A stretch of DNA of 64,000 nucleotides from Euzebyella marina (GCF_014855515.1 NZ_JACYFK010000002.1:744001-808000); one strand, 5' to 3'; positions 27,275-37,007 are shown, counted from the first letter of the stretch. Made by a program: numbers and translations. Notes: a model not told the origin generated them from the sequence alone.

Positions 27275-28240
27275 TTAGACAACCTCTTTTTCTGTTTCAA
27301 CAGTAGCTAAGTAACGCTCGGCATCTAAAGCGGCCATACAACCCGTACCTGCGGCAGTTACGGCCTGTCTGTATTCTTTATCCTGAGCATCTCCACTGGC
27401 AAATACACCAGGCTTGTTCGTCTTGGTAGATTTTCCTTTGGTAATGATATAACCTGTTTCATCCATATCTAACTGACCTTTAAAAATATCGGTGTTAGGC
27501 TTATGGCCGATAGCAATGAACAACCCTGTTATGGCTATCTCATCTTTTTCACCGGTATCGTTATTAACTACCCGAAGACCTTCAACTACTTGGTCTCCCA
27601 AAACCTCATCAACCTCGGTATTGTATCTCACCTCGATATTCTTGAGGCTATTGACCCTATGCTGCATCGCCTTTGAAGCTCTCATGTAATCTTTTCTGAC
27701 CAACATGGTTACCTTGTTACAAATATTCGCCAAGTAAGAAGCTTCTTCGGCGGCAGTATCACCGGCACCTACAATTGCAACATCTTGACCTTTGTAGAAA
27801 AAGCCATCACAAACCGCACAGGCAGAAACGCCCCCACCCCTCAGACGTTGTTCACTAGGAATATTCAAATATTTGGCAGAGGCACCTGTTGAAATAATAA
27901 TTGTTTCGGCCTCAATTTCTTTACTGTTATCAACAGTTATCTTATGTATACCACCGATCTCATCGCTTAAATCGACAGAAGTTACCATACCGATTCGCAC
28001 GTCAGTGCCAAATCTTTCGGCCTGTTGTTGCAACTGGACCATCATGGTAGGACCATCGATACCTTCAGGATAACCAGGAAAATTATCTACCTCGGTCGTA
28101 GTGGTAAGTTGCCCCCCAGGCTCCATTCCCGTATAAAGAACCGGTTTTAGGTCAGCCCTTGACGCATAAATAGCAGCTGTATAACCCGCAGGACCAGAAC
28201 CGATAATCAATGTTTTCACTCTTTCTATGTTCTCAGCCAT
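27275..28240 (-). CDS. trxB: Thioredoxin-disulfide reductase
   Basis: A 321-residue flavoenzyme that reduces thioredoxin with NADPH. Visible: FAD-binding GSGPAGYTAAIYASRA, the redox-active CAVCDG, the NADPH-binding GAGDTAAEEA and the C-terminal FAD motif GVFASGDAQD. The ATG at 28240 (MAENIERVK) is preferred over the frame opening at 28306. Single gene ending in a bidirectional terminator. Confidence 0.96.
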   Translation of the reverse strand: MAENIERVKTLIIGSGPAGYTAAIYASRADLKPVLYTGMEPGGQLTTTTEVDNFPGYPEGIDGPTMMVQLQQQAERFGTDVRIGMVTSVDLSDEIGGIHKITVDNSKEIEAETIIISTGASAKYLNIPSEQRLRGGGVSACAVCDGFFYKGQDVAIVGAGDTAAEEASYLANICNKVTMLVRKDYMRASKAMQHRVNSLKNIEVRYNTEVDEVLGDQVVEGLRVVNNDTGEKDEIAITGLFIAIGHKPNTDIFKGQLDMDETGYIITKGKSTKTNKPGVFASGDAQDKEYRQAVTAAGTGCMAALDAERYLATVETEKEVV

Positions 28241-28479
28241 AATTGATTGCTCGTTTATAAAATTTAAAAAAACAAATGTAACTTTTTTGATATAAGCCCT
28301 TTGCAAAAGTTATCAAAAGTTATAGGGCATTAGTCGGCAATAAACGATTTGTCTTACAAACTACCAAATCAATGCAGCAACACCTTTGTATTAGAACCAA
28401 ACGAAAAATAATTTTATAAAAACAAACCCTCTCTCAATTATTTCGTAGGTACGGTAGAGACCGATGAAAACTTACGAAA

Positions 28480-29169
28480 ATGGAAAAATTGAGAACAGTA
28501 ATTGTTGATGCTTCCGACAATCATAGAAATAAATTGTCACAATTAATTGAGGGCCATACGGCCCTTCAACATGAGGGTTCTTTTCGAAACGCCATTCATG
28601 CCAAAAAAGAAAGTATAGACCAGATTGCCGATATTGTCTTTTTAGACATAGAAATGCCTCTCATAAATGCTTTCGATTTAATCGACACTTTTCACGGAAA
28701 GCCAGAAATCATTTTACTCTGCGATAAGGCTGATTATGCTGCTAAAGCATTCGATTACCACATTACCGACTATTTATTAAAACCGGTCTCTTATGATAGA
28801 TTCAGAAAAGCGGTCAATCGAGCCAAAGAGAACCTCAAGTTAAGGGCAGATGCAGAAGAAAAGGCTCACTTCTTTGTCAAAAGTAACCTAAGAAAAGTTA
28901 AGATAAATTACTGCGATATCAAGTGGATAGAAGCATTGGGTGATTACATAAAATTGGTGACCCAAAAATCAAACCATGTGGTACTCAGCTCAATGAAGGC
29001 TTTTGAGAAAGAGTTACCTGCCGAACACTTTATAAGAATACACAAATCTTACATCATCAATATCAACCGTGTTCAAAACTTGAACCATGCTGTGGTCGAG
29101 GTTGAAGGTCATCAAATGCCTATAAGTCGCAAGAGGCGGTCTGAACTCATGCTGGCTTTGGGTCTTTAA
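28480..29169 (+). CDS. LytTR-type response regulator with an atypical receiver
   Basis: A 229-residue protein with an N-terminal receiver (1-120) and a C-terminal LytTR DNA-binding domain (about 135-229: DIKWIEALGDYIKL, HKSYIININRVQNL, MPISRKRRSEL). The phosphoacceptor Asp is kept in VFLDIEMP and the Lys in YLLKP. The usual acidic pair is degraded: VIVDASDN instead of VxDD. The switch Thr/Ser is a Cys in IILLCDK, where its tandem paralogue has IILITSK. So phosphorylation may be weak or absent. No histidine kinase is adjacent. Confidence 0.9.
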   Translation: MEKLRTVIVDASDNHRNKLSQLIEGHTALQHEGSFRNAIHAKKESIDQIADIVFLDIEMPLINAFDLIDTFHGKPEIILLCDKADYAAKAFDYHITDYLLKPVSYDRFRKAVNRAKENLKLRADAEEKAHFFVKSNLRKVKINYCDIKWIEALGDYIKLVTQKSNHVVLSSMKAFEKELPAEHFIRIHKSYIININRVQNLNHAVVEVEGHQMPISRKRRSELMLALGL

Positions 29170-29250
29170 AACTTTTATAGTTCATGAAAGTCAATAAATT
29201 TTGAGTATTTGGCAATATTGTTAATTGATCTTTATGAATTTGTAAAGTAG

Positions 29251-29258
29251 TATATTTG
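29251..29258 (+). promoter_or_regulatory. Likely -7 element of the second LytTR gene
   Basis: TATATTTG is a perfect TAnnTTTG, 108 bp upstream of the ATG at 29367. A weak TTG lies 23 bp upstream at 29225. The leader would be about 100 nt, unusually long for this window, and no stable fold is obvious in it. Confidence 0.5.
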
Positions 29259-29366
29259 CATATGGGGTGAACTAGAAGCAGAGCCCGGATTTTGATTCAC
29301 ATTCTACTTTCAAAAATGGTGAACTGAAATACCAAATTTGACCTCTGTTTCAATGAAAAAATAGAC

Positions 29367-30071
29367 ATGAGTATTCAAACACTGAAGTGCGTTGTTATTG
29401 ACGATTCAAAAACTCAAAGAACAGCGGTTTCAAAACTTATAAATGATCACAAGAATTTGGTCTTGATTGCTGACTATGAAAATGGCATCAAGGCACAAAA
29501 AGGGCTCGTTGATCAACAGATAGACCTTGTGTTCTTGGATATTGAAATGCCGGTTATCAACGGTTTTCAGTTTATGGAGGCTTTGAAAGACCGGCCACAG
29601 ATCATACTCATTACCTCAAAGGCCGATTATGCCATGCAGGCTTTCGATTATGATGTTACCGATTATCTTCTCAAGCCTATCAATTTTGAAAGGTTCAACA
29701 AGTCGGTACAAAAGGCTATTTTGAGAACCAAAGGTGCCCCAAATGAAGAAGAGGGCCATATTTTCGTGAACAGTAAGCTGAAAAGAGTAAAAGTCTATCT
29801 GAAAGACATTCGTTGGATCGAAGGTCTTGGTGATTATCTTAAAATCATAACTGATAATGAAAACTTATTGGTTTTAAGTACCATGAAAGGTTTTATGACG
29901 CAGCTTCCTTCTGACGATTTTTTACGAATTCATAAATCGTATATCATAAACCTGAATCGTGTAGACCGCTATAACAGTCAGTATGTGGAGCTATGCGGAG
30001 AACAAATTCCTTTAAGCCGTCATAAAAAACTAGAACTGGAAGAAGCCCTATTGAACACCTCTGTTCACTAG
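29367..30071 (+). CDS. LytTR-type response regulator
   Basis: A 234-residue receiver plus LytTR protein, a clear paralogue of the preceding gene. The receiver is complete: VIDDSKT, VFLDIEMPVINGF, ITSKADY and YLLKPINF. The LytTR domain shows DIRWIEGLGDYLKI, HKSYIINLNRV and IPLSRHKKLEL. It likely regulates transcription in response to a LytS/YehU-type kinase located elsewhere. Its TAG stop overlaps the convergent galK stop codon. Confidence 0.93.
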   Translation: MSIQTLKCVVIDDSKTQRTAVSKLINDHKNLVLIADYENGIKAQKGLVDQQIDLVFLDIEMPVINGFQFMEALKDRPQIILITSKADYAMQAFDYDVTDYLLKPINFERFNKSVQKAILRTKGAPNEEEGHIFVNSKLKRVKVYLKDIRWIEGLGDYLKIITDNENLLVLSTMKGFMTQLPSDDFLRIHKSYIINLNRVDRYNSQYVELCGEQIPLSRHKKLELEEALLNTSVH

Positions 30072-31204
30072 CTGGCTTCAACTATTCGCGTACCGCCACT
30101 AGGTTTCACTTCAAAGATTTCTAAGAGAATGTCGAACTTTTTCTTATAGGCCTCTTTTGCCGCTTCCGTGAATTCTTCTAATTGGTCTTCGTGAACAATA
30201 TTCAGGGTGCAACCTCCGAATCCACCCCCAGTTTGCCTTGCTCCCAACACACCGGAATATTCTTTTGAGAAATCAACCAAAAAGTCAGACTCTGGGCAAC
30301 TTACTTCGTAAAGTCGACTAATACCATCGTGGGCCTCGTACAACAACTCACCAACTGCCGTTAAATCGTTCTTTTTTAAATATTCGGTCATTTGAATAAC
30401 CCTTTCGTTTTCATCTACTATAAAAGAACATCTTTTAAAAACCGTCTCCGAAAGTTCACCTTTACAATATTGTAACATTTCCTGCGTAACATCCCTTAAA
30501 GATTTTACCTCAGGGTAACTTTGCTGAATAATGGCAACCCCCTGCTCGCACTCCATTTTTCTCACATTGTATTCACTCGTGGCCAAATTATGCGATACTT
30601 TGGTATTCAAGAGAATTATTTTGTAGGGATTCAAATCGATTGGAATATAACTGCTGTCAAGGGATAGACAATCTAAAAGAATCACATGGCCTTCTTCACT
30701 CATTACGGAAGCATATTGATCCATAATACCACATTGCGTACCTGCATAGGTGTGTTCTGCCGTTTGAGACAACTGAACCATCTCTAGTTTGGTCAAATTC
30801 AATTGGAATAACTCGTTCAGACCGAAAGCCAGACCACATTCTAAAGCCGCCGAAGAACTTAGGCCAGATCCAGTTGGTAGATTACTCTCTAGAACACAAT
30901 CAAAACCCTTTAGGTTTCGTTCTCGCAGTAGTATTTCATTGACCACACCTAGAATATAGTTATGCCATTCGACCTCGCTTTTAGCAACCTTGGTCAAATC
31001 AAAACTAAAACCGGTATCAAAGGTTTTACTATATATATTACAAATAGATTCAGAACCATTTTCTTGAAAATCGAAAGTGATATTCTTTTCGATTGCCGTG
31101 GGTAAAACATAGCCCATATTATAATCGGTATGTTCGCCAATTATATTGATTCTGCCAGGTGATACCACCCTCAGTTGTGATTTAAAATTCTGTAGAAATT
31201 CCAT
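30068..31204 (-). CDS. galK: Galactokinase
   Basis: A 378-residue GHMP kinase that phosphorylates galactose to galactose 1-phosphate in the Leloir pathway. Visible: signature GRINIIGEHTDYNMGYVLP, the ATP-binding LPTGSGLSSSAALE and the C-terminal GARQTGGGFGGCTL. Its start is 14 bp after the stop of the formylglycine-generating enzyme gene, the third gene of the operon, so galactose phosphorylation is co-expressed with desulfation. The operon ends here with no strong hairpin; its stop overlaps the stop of the convergent LytTR gene. Confidence 0.95.
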   Translation of the reverse strand: MEFLQNFKSQLRVVSPGRINIIGEHTDYNMGYVLPTAIEKNITFDFQENGSESICNIYSKTFDTGFSFDLTKVAKSEVEWHNYILGVVNEILLRERNLKGFDCVLESNLPTGSGLSSSAALECGLAFGLNELFQLNLTKLEMVQLSQTAEHTYAGTQCGIMDQYASVMSEEGHVILLDCLSLDSSYIPIDLNPYKIILLNTKVSHNLATSEYNVRKMECEQGVAIIQQSYPEVKSLRDVTQEMLQYCKGELSETVFKRCSFIVDENERVIQMTEYLKKNDLTAVGELLYEAHDGISRLYEVSCPESDFLVDFSKEYSGVLGARQTGGGFGGCTLNIVHEDQLEEFTEAAKEAYKKKFDILLEIFEVKPSGGTRIVEAS

Positions 31205-31218
31205 AAAAATTCGTGATA

Positions 31219-32358
31219 CTATTTAGCATTGAGCATTTCAGTTGTGGCTACCGTTCTGAAACCCAAATGTTCCAAAGAAGAATCAAGGCTTGTTGCCATA
31301 CGTGCAGAAACCCTATAACTCGCACAATAAGATGCGTTGCATAAAAAAGAGCCACCTTTCATAACCTTTTCTCTTGCATAAGGGTCTCGAGCATTGTAAG
31401 GTGATGTGGCACCCTGAGGGTTTTTGACAATTGTATTTTGAGTGCTTAGTTCATTGTAGTAATTACTATTGTACCAGTCAGAAGTCCATTCCCAAACATT
31501 TCCGGCCATGTCAAAAAGCCCCAAACTATTACTAGGATATGATTTTACCGGAGCGCGGCCCTCAAAGCCATCTTCTGATGTGTTCGTTACAGGAAACTCT
31601 CCTTCCCAAGTATTTGCTTTTTTGTTAAGGCCTTCCCCTGAATTTCCCCAAAAATAGACCGACTCAAAATTATCGCCTCTAGCCGCCAATTCCCATTCGG
31701 CCTCTGTAGGCAAACGTCTATTGGCCCATTCACAATATGCCAAAGCATCTTCATACGCCACCTGCACTACAGGAAAGTCATCTTTTCCTTCAATATTACT
31801 ATCCGGTCCGTTCGGGTGTCTCCAATTAGCACCGATAGTCCATTTCCACCATTGAGAAAAATCATAGAGATTCGGTACGGTACTTTTTGCCTTTTTAAAC
31901 GTTAAAGACCCGGGCTGCATGATGGAATCGTGAGGTTTTGGTGTTCCTTCGGGCAGCTGTTTTTTCATTTCTTCCCAATCAATTTCCCTCTCGGCTACGG
32001 TTACGTATCCTGTTTCTTCTACGAATTTTTTAAACTGCCCATTTGTAACTTCGGTAACATCTATAAAAAAACCGTCTACCGCTACTTTGTGTGCAGGCCT
32101 TTCATGAGACATTGCCATTTGATCACTAGCAACGGCCCCTTTCGTAAAAACACCTCCGGGCACCCATACCATGCCAGTAGGCACATTGACCCCTTCAGGA
32201 ATATCTTTAACCACCGTCGTATCAATCTTTCCAGTTGACTGTGCTATTGAGGCAGTTGAACTGTCTTTTTGATTGTTTTTACTTTTTTCTTTTTCATTAC
32301 AACCCAGCAATAGAAAAGTACAGATTGCCGAGAATAATAAACGATAGGGTAATTTCAT
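31219..32358 (-). CDS. Formylglycine-generating enzyme (sulfatase modifying factor), lipoprotein
   Basis: A 379-residue SUMF1 family protein. FGEs oxidise the active-site cysteine of sulfatases to formylglycine. The two catalytic copper-binding cysteines are kept in GGSFLCNASYCASYRVSAR, equivalent to Cys336 and Cys341 of human FGE, followed by SLDSSLEHLGFR. Many SUMF1-fold paralogues lack these, so a true FGE is likely. The signal ends in lipobox LLLGC, so it works in the periplasm, where the neighbouring sulfatase lipoprotein is exported. It lies 30 bp downstream of that sulfatase gene. Confidence 0.93.
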   Translation of the reverse strand: MKLPYRLLFSAICTFLLLGCNEKEKSKNNQKDSSTASIAQSTGKIDTTVVKDIPEGVNVPTGMVWVPGGVFTKGAVASDQMAMSHERPAHKVAVDGFFIDVTEVTNGQFKKFVEETGYVTVAEREIDWEEMKKQLPEGTPKPHDSIMQPGSLTFKKAKSTVPNLYDFSQWWKWTIGANWRHPNGPDSNIEGKDDFPVVQVAYEDALAYCEWANRRLPTEAEWELAARGDNFESVYFWGNSGEGLNKKANTWEGEFPVTNTSEDGFEGRAPVKSYPSNSLGLFDMAGNVWEWTSDWYNSNYYNELSTQNTIVKNPQGATSPYNARDPYAREKVMKGGSFLCNASYCASYRVSARMATSLDSSLEHLGFRTVATTEMLNAK

Positions 32359-32388
32359 AGGTTGAGATAATGAAGGTCAAATTTAACC

Positions 32389-33963
32389 TTAATTTTCTGC
32401 AATAAGGCCATTCTCGATTTCAGGAATTTTAAAATGTTCAAGTTCAGGGGCTTCACGTTCATTTTTAAAAATCATCGCCGCCTTTTTTACAATTTCCGGA
32501 TGCTGGTCTGCCACGTTGTGCTGTTCAGTGGGGTCGTTCTTGAGATGATAGAGCTCCAAGGTCGAAGGTTCTTTGTTTGAGAGGTTCTGCCTTACCAATT
32601 TCCATTCTCCCATTCTTATGGCTACCTGCCCGCCATAACTTGGAAACTCCCAATACAAATATTCATGTTCTTTTTGGTCGGTTTCTCCCAGTAAGGTGGG
32701 TAGTATACTGATTCCGTCAGTATCCGTAGGTATATCAAAACCTGCTACCTCGCCAAATGTTGCCAGCATATCATAGTGCACAGAAGGCAAATCACTTCTT
32801 TGACCCGATTGAATATGATTTGGCCATGAAGCAGTCATTGGCACTCGAATGCCCCCCTCATAGAGATACCCCTTGCCTTTACCATAGGTGCCGTCGAAGG
32901 GTTTTGCACTATCGAAGAAAGTAGGGTCGGCACCTCCGGCATAACTAGGTCCGTTATCGGAAGTAAAAACAATCAAAGTATTCTCATAGATTCCCTCATC
33001 TTTAAGTTGCTGTACGAGACGGCCAATATTCTCATCTAGGTAAGAAACCATCGCGGCATAGGCCGCATGCGGATTTTTATGCGGAAAGTAACCATTAGAA
33101 CCTAGGTAAGGTTCTTCATTCCCGAACTTATCGATATAATAGTCAACCCACTTTTTCGGTGCTTGAAGTGCTACATGGGGCAAGGGCGTCGCCCAATAAA
33201 GAAAAAAGGGATTCTCTTTATGAACCGATACAAAATTGGTCAACTCCTTGAACATTAAATCAGGTGCATACTGCTTTAGAGTGTAATTAGCATAACTATC
33301 ATCATTACTGGGGTCAGCTCCCTTGACCAATTTGGTATTTGGGGCTATCGTATCATTTGACAGATGTATCCTAGACTTGTTTTTGTAAAGGTGTAAAGGA
33401 TAATAGGTATGTGCCTGTCTTTGACAATTAAACCCGTAAAAGAAATCAAAACCCATATTATTGGGAATTGAATGGGTATGAGGCGCACCCAAACCCCATT
33501 TACCGACCATTCCTGTAGTGTAACCGGCCTCTTTAAACCGGTGCGCCAAGGTAACGGTCGATTCCGGCATGGGGCCTTGCCCTTCTAATGTGGAATCGTT
33601 GGCCATGGCTCGGTAGTTCCAAACATCTCCCCTTTCCTTCCATTCATAATTACTTCTAATATAAGAATGGCCGGCATGCTTACCGGTAAGAAACATATAT
33701 CTGGCAGGGGCACACACAGGAGCACTGCTGTAGTGTTGTGTAAATAACATACCGGAATGGGCCAAGGCATCGATGTTGGGCGTCTCTATTTTTTCTTGAC
33801 CGTAAACCCCAAGCTCGGCATAGCCCAAGTCATCTGCCAGAATATAAATAATATTAGGTTTCTTTGAATTGATAGAGACCTCGTTCTCTTTCTGTTGTTC
33901 TTTACAGGAATAAAAAAGAATCCCTGCCAAAAGCAGGGATACCCATATATTTAGAAATCGCAT
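32389..33963 (-). CDS. Cysteine-type sulfatase (family S1), lipoprotein
   Basis: A 524-residue alkaline-phosphatase-fold sulfatase that removes sulfate esters from carbohydrates. The signature PVCAPARYMFLTGKHAGH carries the C-x-P-x-R motif whose Cys becomes formylglycine. Metal ligands are visible in ILADDLGYAE and FTSDNGPSY. The lipobox LFYSC places it on a membrane facing the periplasm or surface. It is encoded in one operon with a formylglycine-generating enzyme and galactokinase, which suggests a sulfated galactan fragment (agar, porphyran or carrageenan-like) as substrate; this is inference. Confidence 0.95.
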   Translation of the reverse strand: MRFLNIWVSLLLAGILFYSCKEQQKENEVSINSKKPNIIYILADDLGYAELGVYGQEKIETPNIDALAHSGMLFTQHYSSAPVCAPARYMFLTGKHAGHSYIRSNYEWKERGDVWNYRAMANDSTLEGQGPMPESTVTLAHRFKEAGYTTGMVGKWGLGAPHTHSIPNNMGFDFFYGFNCQRQAHTYYPLHLYKNKSRIHLSNDTIAPNTKLVKGADPSNDDSYANYTLKQYAPDLMFKELTNFVSVHKENPFFLYWATPLPHVALQAPKKWVDYYIDKFGNEEPYLGSNGYFPHKNPHAAYAAMVSYLDENIGRLVQQLKDEGIYENTLIVFTSDNGPSYAGGADPTFFDSAKPFDGTYGKGKGYLYEGGIRVPMTASWPNHIQSGQRSDLPSVHYDMLATFGEVAGFDIPTDTDGISILPTLLGETDQKEHEYLYWEFPSYGGQVAIRMGEWKLVRQNLSNKEPSTLELYHLKNDPTEQHNVADQHPEIVKKAAMIFKNEREAPELEHFKIPEIENGLIAEN

Positions 33964-33974
33964 TTGATGCTGGT

Positions 33975-35324
33975 TTACATTACTTGCGTTTTGCCAGGGG
34001 TAGGTATATCATATAAACCTTCGGCATTTGGTTGAACCGGTGCCGGAGAATCCCATGTCAAAGTATCTGGAGCCAAAGCAAGATTTGACTGTAGCGCCTC
34101 ATCCCACTTAATTACTTTTCCTGAATAGGTGGCCATTCTACCAATGATAGCACTCATGGTACTTTTAGCACCGTTTTCAGCGTCTGCAATAACACCTCCG
34201 TTTCTTATGGATTCAAAAAGTTTGATATGCTCTACTTGATACGGGTTTGGATCATCTTTACCTCTGTGCTCAAAAATCACTTGACCGGTCCAATCTTTTA
34301 GGGTAGCGTTGTCTCCTTCTGTCGAGACGGTTCCCTTCGTACCTTGAAAAAATTCCGATACCCTGCTCATAGTTTCTGGCATATGCCTACACTGACTGGC
34401 AATGACCGCTCCACTAGGGTAAGTGAACTCCACAAAATGATGGTCATAGATTTCACCATGGTCTTTACCCGTACGAACCTGTCTACCGCCCATTCCCTGT
34501 GCGGAAATAGGGTATTCCCCAATAAACCAGTTGGCTACGTCAATATTGTGAATGTGTTGCTCTAAAATATGATCGCCGCACAACCAATTGAAGTAGTACC
34601 AGTTTCTCATTTGGTATTCAAGTTCACTTTGGCCGGGCTGTCTTTCACGCACCCAAACACCACCACTGTTCCAATACACTTGACCAGAAACTATCGAACC
34701 TATGGCATCTTTATTTAGATGGTCTATAGCTGCCAGATAACTGTCTTGGTAATGACGTTGAAGACCTACTACCACGTTCAGCTTTTTCTCTTTGGCCACC
34801 TTTGCCGCCGCCAAGACTTTTCTAACACCGGGAACATCGGTTGCCACCGGTTTTTCCATAAACACGTGCTTTCCATTATTTATGGCATATTCAAAATGTT
34901 GAGGACGAAACCCTGGAGGTGTGGCCAAAATAACCACATCGGCCATATCAATGGCCTTCTCGGCCGCATCGAAACCTACAAAGCGATGCTTTTCTTTCAC
35001 ACTAACCTTCTTGGTTTCACCCATAGCCTTCGAAATATTCATAAGACTACTTTGCAAACGATCTTCAAAAGCATCGGCCATGGCCACTAGCTCAATATTT
35101 TCGTCGGCAGTAAGCGCTTGTACCGCTGCACCCGTACCTCTACCGCCACAGCCTACTAAGGCCAGCTTTAATTTTTTATCGTTCAATACGTTCACCATAG
35201 CGTTCATTTGCATATTAGGCAATAGCATGGCGCCCCCTGTAAATAAGGCCGTATTTTTTACAAACCCCCTTCTTGAATTGGTAACTAAAGGTGATTTTTG
35301 ATTTTTTGAATCAGAATTCTTCAT
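33975..35324 (-). CDS. Gfo/Idh/MocA family oxidoreductase with Tat signal
   Basis: A 449-residue protein. The N-terminal NSRRGFVKNTALFTGG is a Tat signal. The Rossmann fold has LALVGCGGRGTGAAV, then FMEKPVATDVPG (the EKP motif) and the C-terminal substrate domain with HNIDVANWF. Exported members with bound NAD include dehydrogenases and the retaining glycosidases of family GH109, so either activity is possible. It is the first gene of the operon (11 bp before the sulfatase), directly behind a LacI-type operator. Confidence 0.9.
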   Translation of the reverse strand: MKNSDSKNQKSPLVTNSRRGFVKNTALFTGGAMLLPNMQMNAMVNVLNDKKLKLALVGCGGRGTGAAVQALTADENIELVAMADAFEDRLQSSLMNISKAMGETKKVSVKEKHRFVGFDAAEKAIDMADVVILATPPGFRPQHFEYAINNGKHVFMEKPVATDVPGVRKVLAAAKVAKEKKLNVVVGLQRHYQDSYLAAIDHLNKDAIGSIVSGQVYWNSGGVWVRERQPGQSELEYQMRNWYYFNWLCGDHILEQHIHNIDVANWFIGEYPISAQGMGGRQVRTGKDHGEIYDHHFVEFTYPSGAVIASQCRHMPETMSRVSEFFQGTKGTVSTEGDNATLKDWTGQVIFEHRGKDDPNPYQVEHIKLFESIRNGGVIADAENGAKSTMSAIIGRMATYSGKVIKWDEALQSNLALAPDTLTWDSPAPVQPNAEGLYDIPTPGKTQVM

Positions 35325-35391
35325 TTCTTACAGTCGTTTAGTTGAATTTGGATTTTAAACAATAATCCTGTGAATATATAAATAATATCGC

Positions 35392-35407
35392 ACTCAAACG
35401 TTTGAGT
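35392..35407. promoter_or_regulatory. Perfect 16-bp palindrome, LacI-family operator
   Basis: ACTCAAACGTTTGAGT is fully symmetric with an AACGTT core, the form typical of LacI/GalR-family operators. It lies 68 bp upstream of the sulfatase-galK operon start and 285 bp upstream of the divergent MFS gene, in the 367-bp intergenic region 35325-35691. A LacI-type repressor gene is not in the window. The rest of the region shows a TATCTTTC (35603-35610) that could be the MFS -7 element, and no gene. Confidence 0.75.
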
Positions 35408-35691
35408 TCTTATGTTTTTGATGATATTACGGTTTTTTTAACTCCAAGGTCAACCTTGGGCTTGTCTTAGTTACTGCCTTTGAGAAAATTACAGTTTTCT
35501 TTTAACTTTTTATCAGGCTGGTTTCGAAAAAATCAAGATAACAACTTCACCGTAATTTGTCGTTTCTAATGTATTTTTTTTATCAATTACGGATTTTTGA
35601 ATTATCTTTCGTTGCAATTTTCTCAAAAAACACTGCTTTTCTATACCATATCGGAAGAGCGCACTTAAAACGATAAACCAAATAATACCTT

Positions 35692-36960
35692 ATGGAAACA
35701 TCAACGAATGTACAGGCAGTTAATGCCAATCGACTCTTTTATGCAAGTTGCTTTGCATTGATTACCACAGCATTTTCTTTCGCCATTGCGGCAGGAACCT
35801 TAGACCAACTAAAAACAGAATTAGAATTGACAGCCGGAGAAGCCGGTCTTATTTCTTCCATGTGGTTTTTGGGCTTCCCGATTTCAATGGTTATAGGAGG
35901 GCTTATTTACCACAAAGTAGGTGGTAAATCAATTATGCAGTTTGCATTTTTCGCACATACGATAGGTATTTTACTTTTGATCTTTTCAGGAAGCTATATG
36001 GGTTTACTAGTAGCCAACCTTTTAATAGGACTTGGAAACGGATGTACCGAGGCTGCCTGTAACCCAATGATTGCCGATGCCTATCAAGGAAATCGGATGA
36101 GTAAAATGATGAACCGCTTTCACATGTGGTTCCCCGGTGGTATTGCTTTGGGAAGTTTACTTTCAGGAGGTATGACCCAAATGGGAATTTTAGGTCAAAA
36201 TCAAGTGTGGTTGCTTTTGGTACCTGCCCTGATCTACGCATTTCTTTTCTTTGGACAAACATGGCCAAAAGCAAAAGTAGAGGAGGCTGCAACCTTATCA
36301 GGAAACATCAAAGCTATGCTGTCTCCCCTATTCATTTTTATGGTCGTCTGTATGGCGTTGACCGCTATTACAGAGTTTGGGCCTAACCAATGGGTCGGAC
36401 TCATATTATCAAATAGCGGTGCCCACCCTATGTTAATTTTAGCCTTGACCTCAGGTCTTATGGCTGTTGCCAGATTCTTTGGTGGCGATATGGTAAAAAA
36501 ATTCGACCAAACCGGGGTTCTTCTAGGCTCTGCGGTTTTGGCCTTGGTCGGATTGTATCTCTTTAGCTCTCAAACAGGAGCCATGGCTTATGTTGCCGCT
36601 ATTTTCTTTGCATTGGGTATTGCCTATTTTTGGCCGAACATGTTGGGCTTTATCGCCGATAAGATACCAAAGAGTGGTGCTTTGGGATTATCTATTTTGG
36701 GTGGTGTCGGAATGTTCTCTTCATCTATTTTTCAACCGATAATCGGTACTTGGATCGATGCTGATCAAGAAATGGCAGCTGCCCAAGGTTTAACAGGAAA
36801 TGAGCTTAATCTAGTAGCGGGTCAGGCCACTATTGGTACTATGACCGTCTTTCCAATCATATTGATTGTATTGTTTACCATCTTATATTTCTGGGTTCGT
36901 AAAATGAAAGCTAGCACTAGTGCCCAAGCTCATTCAGAAGCTGAATCTACCGCCATGTAA
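35692..36960 (+). CDS. MFS transporter, probably for a sugar
   Basis: A 422-residue inner-membrane transporter of the major facilitator superfamily with about 12 hydrophobic segments. Visible: the first helix LFYASCFALITTAFSFAIAA, the central NRFHMWFPGGIALGSL, and a long cytoplasmic loop near residue 200. Sugar or nucleoside symporters of this branch are common next to polysaccharide genes. It is divergent from the sulfatase-galK operon across the LacI-type operator, suggesting uptake of the released sugar. Substrate is inferred only. Confidence 0.88.
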   Translation: METSTNVQAVNANRLFYASCFALITTAFSFAIAAGTLDQLKTELELTAGEAGLISSMWFLGFPISMVIGGLIYHKVGGKSIMQFAFFAHTIGILLLIFSGSYMGLLVANLLIGLGNGCTEAACNPMIADAYQGNRMSKMMNRFHMWFPGGIALGSLLSGGMTQMGILGQNQVWLLLVPALIYAFLFFGQTWPKAKVEEAATLSGNIKAMLSPLFIFMVVCMALTAITEFGPNQWVGLILSNSGAHPMLILALTSGLMAVARFFGGDMVKKFDQTGVLLGSAVLALVGLYLFSSQTGAMAYVAAIFFALGIAYFWPNMLGFIADKIPKSGALGLSILGGVGMFSSSIFQPIIGTWIDADQEMAAAQGLTGNELNLVAGQATIGTMTVFPIILIVLFTILYFWVRKMKASTSAQAHSEAESTAM

Positions 36961-36977
36961 AACGGTTAATTTATAAA

Positions 36978-37007
36978 ATAGAAAAGCGGCCTTTGAGGCC
37001 GCTTTTT
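36978..37007. terminator. Bidirectional terminator between the MFS gene and the rubredoxin-tailed gene
   Basis: Arms AAAAGCGGCC (36982-36991) and GGCCGCTTTT (36997-37006), loop TTTGA, with A/T runs on both sides, between convergent stops. Confidence 0.9.
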
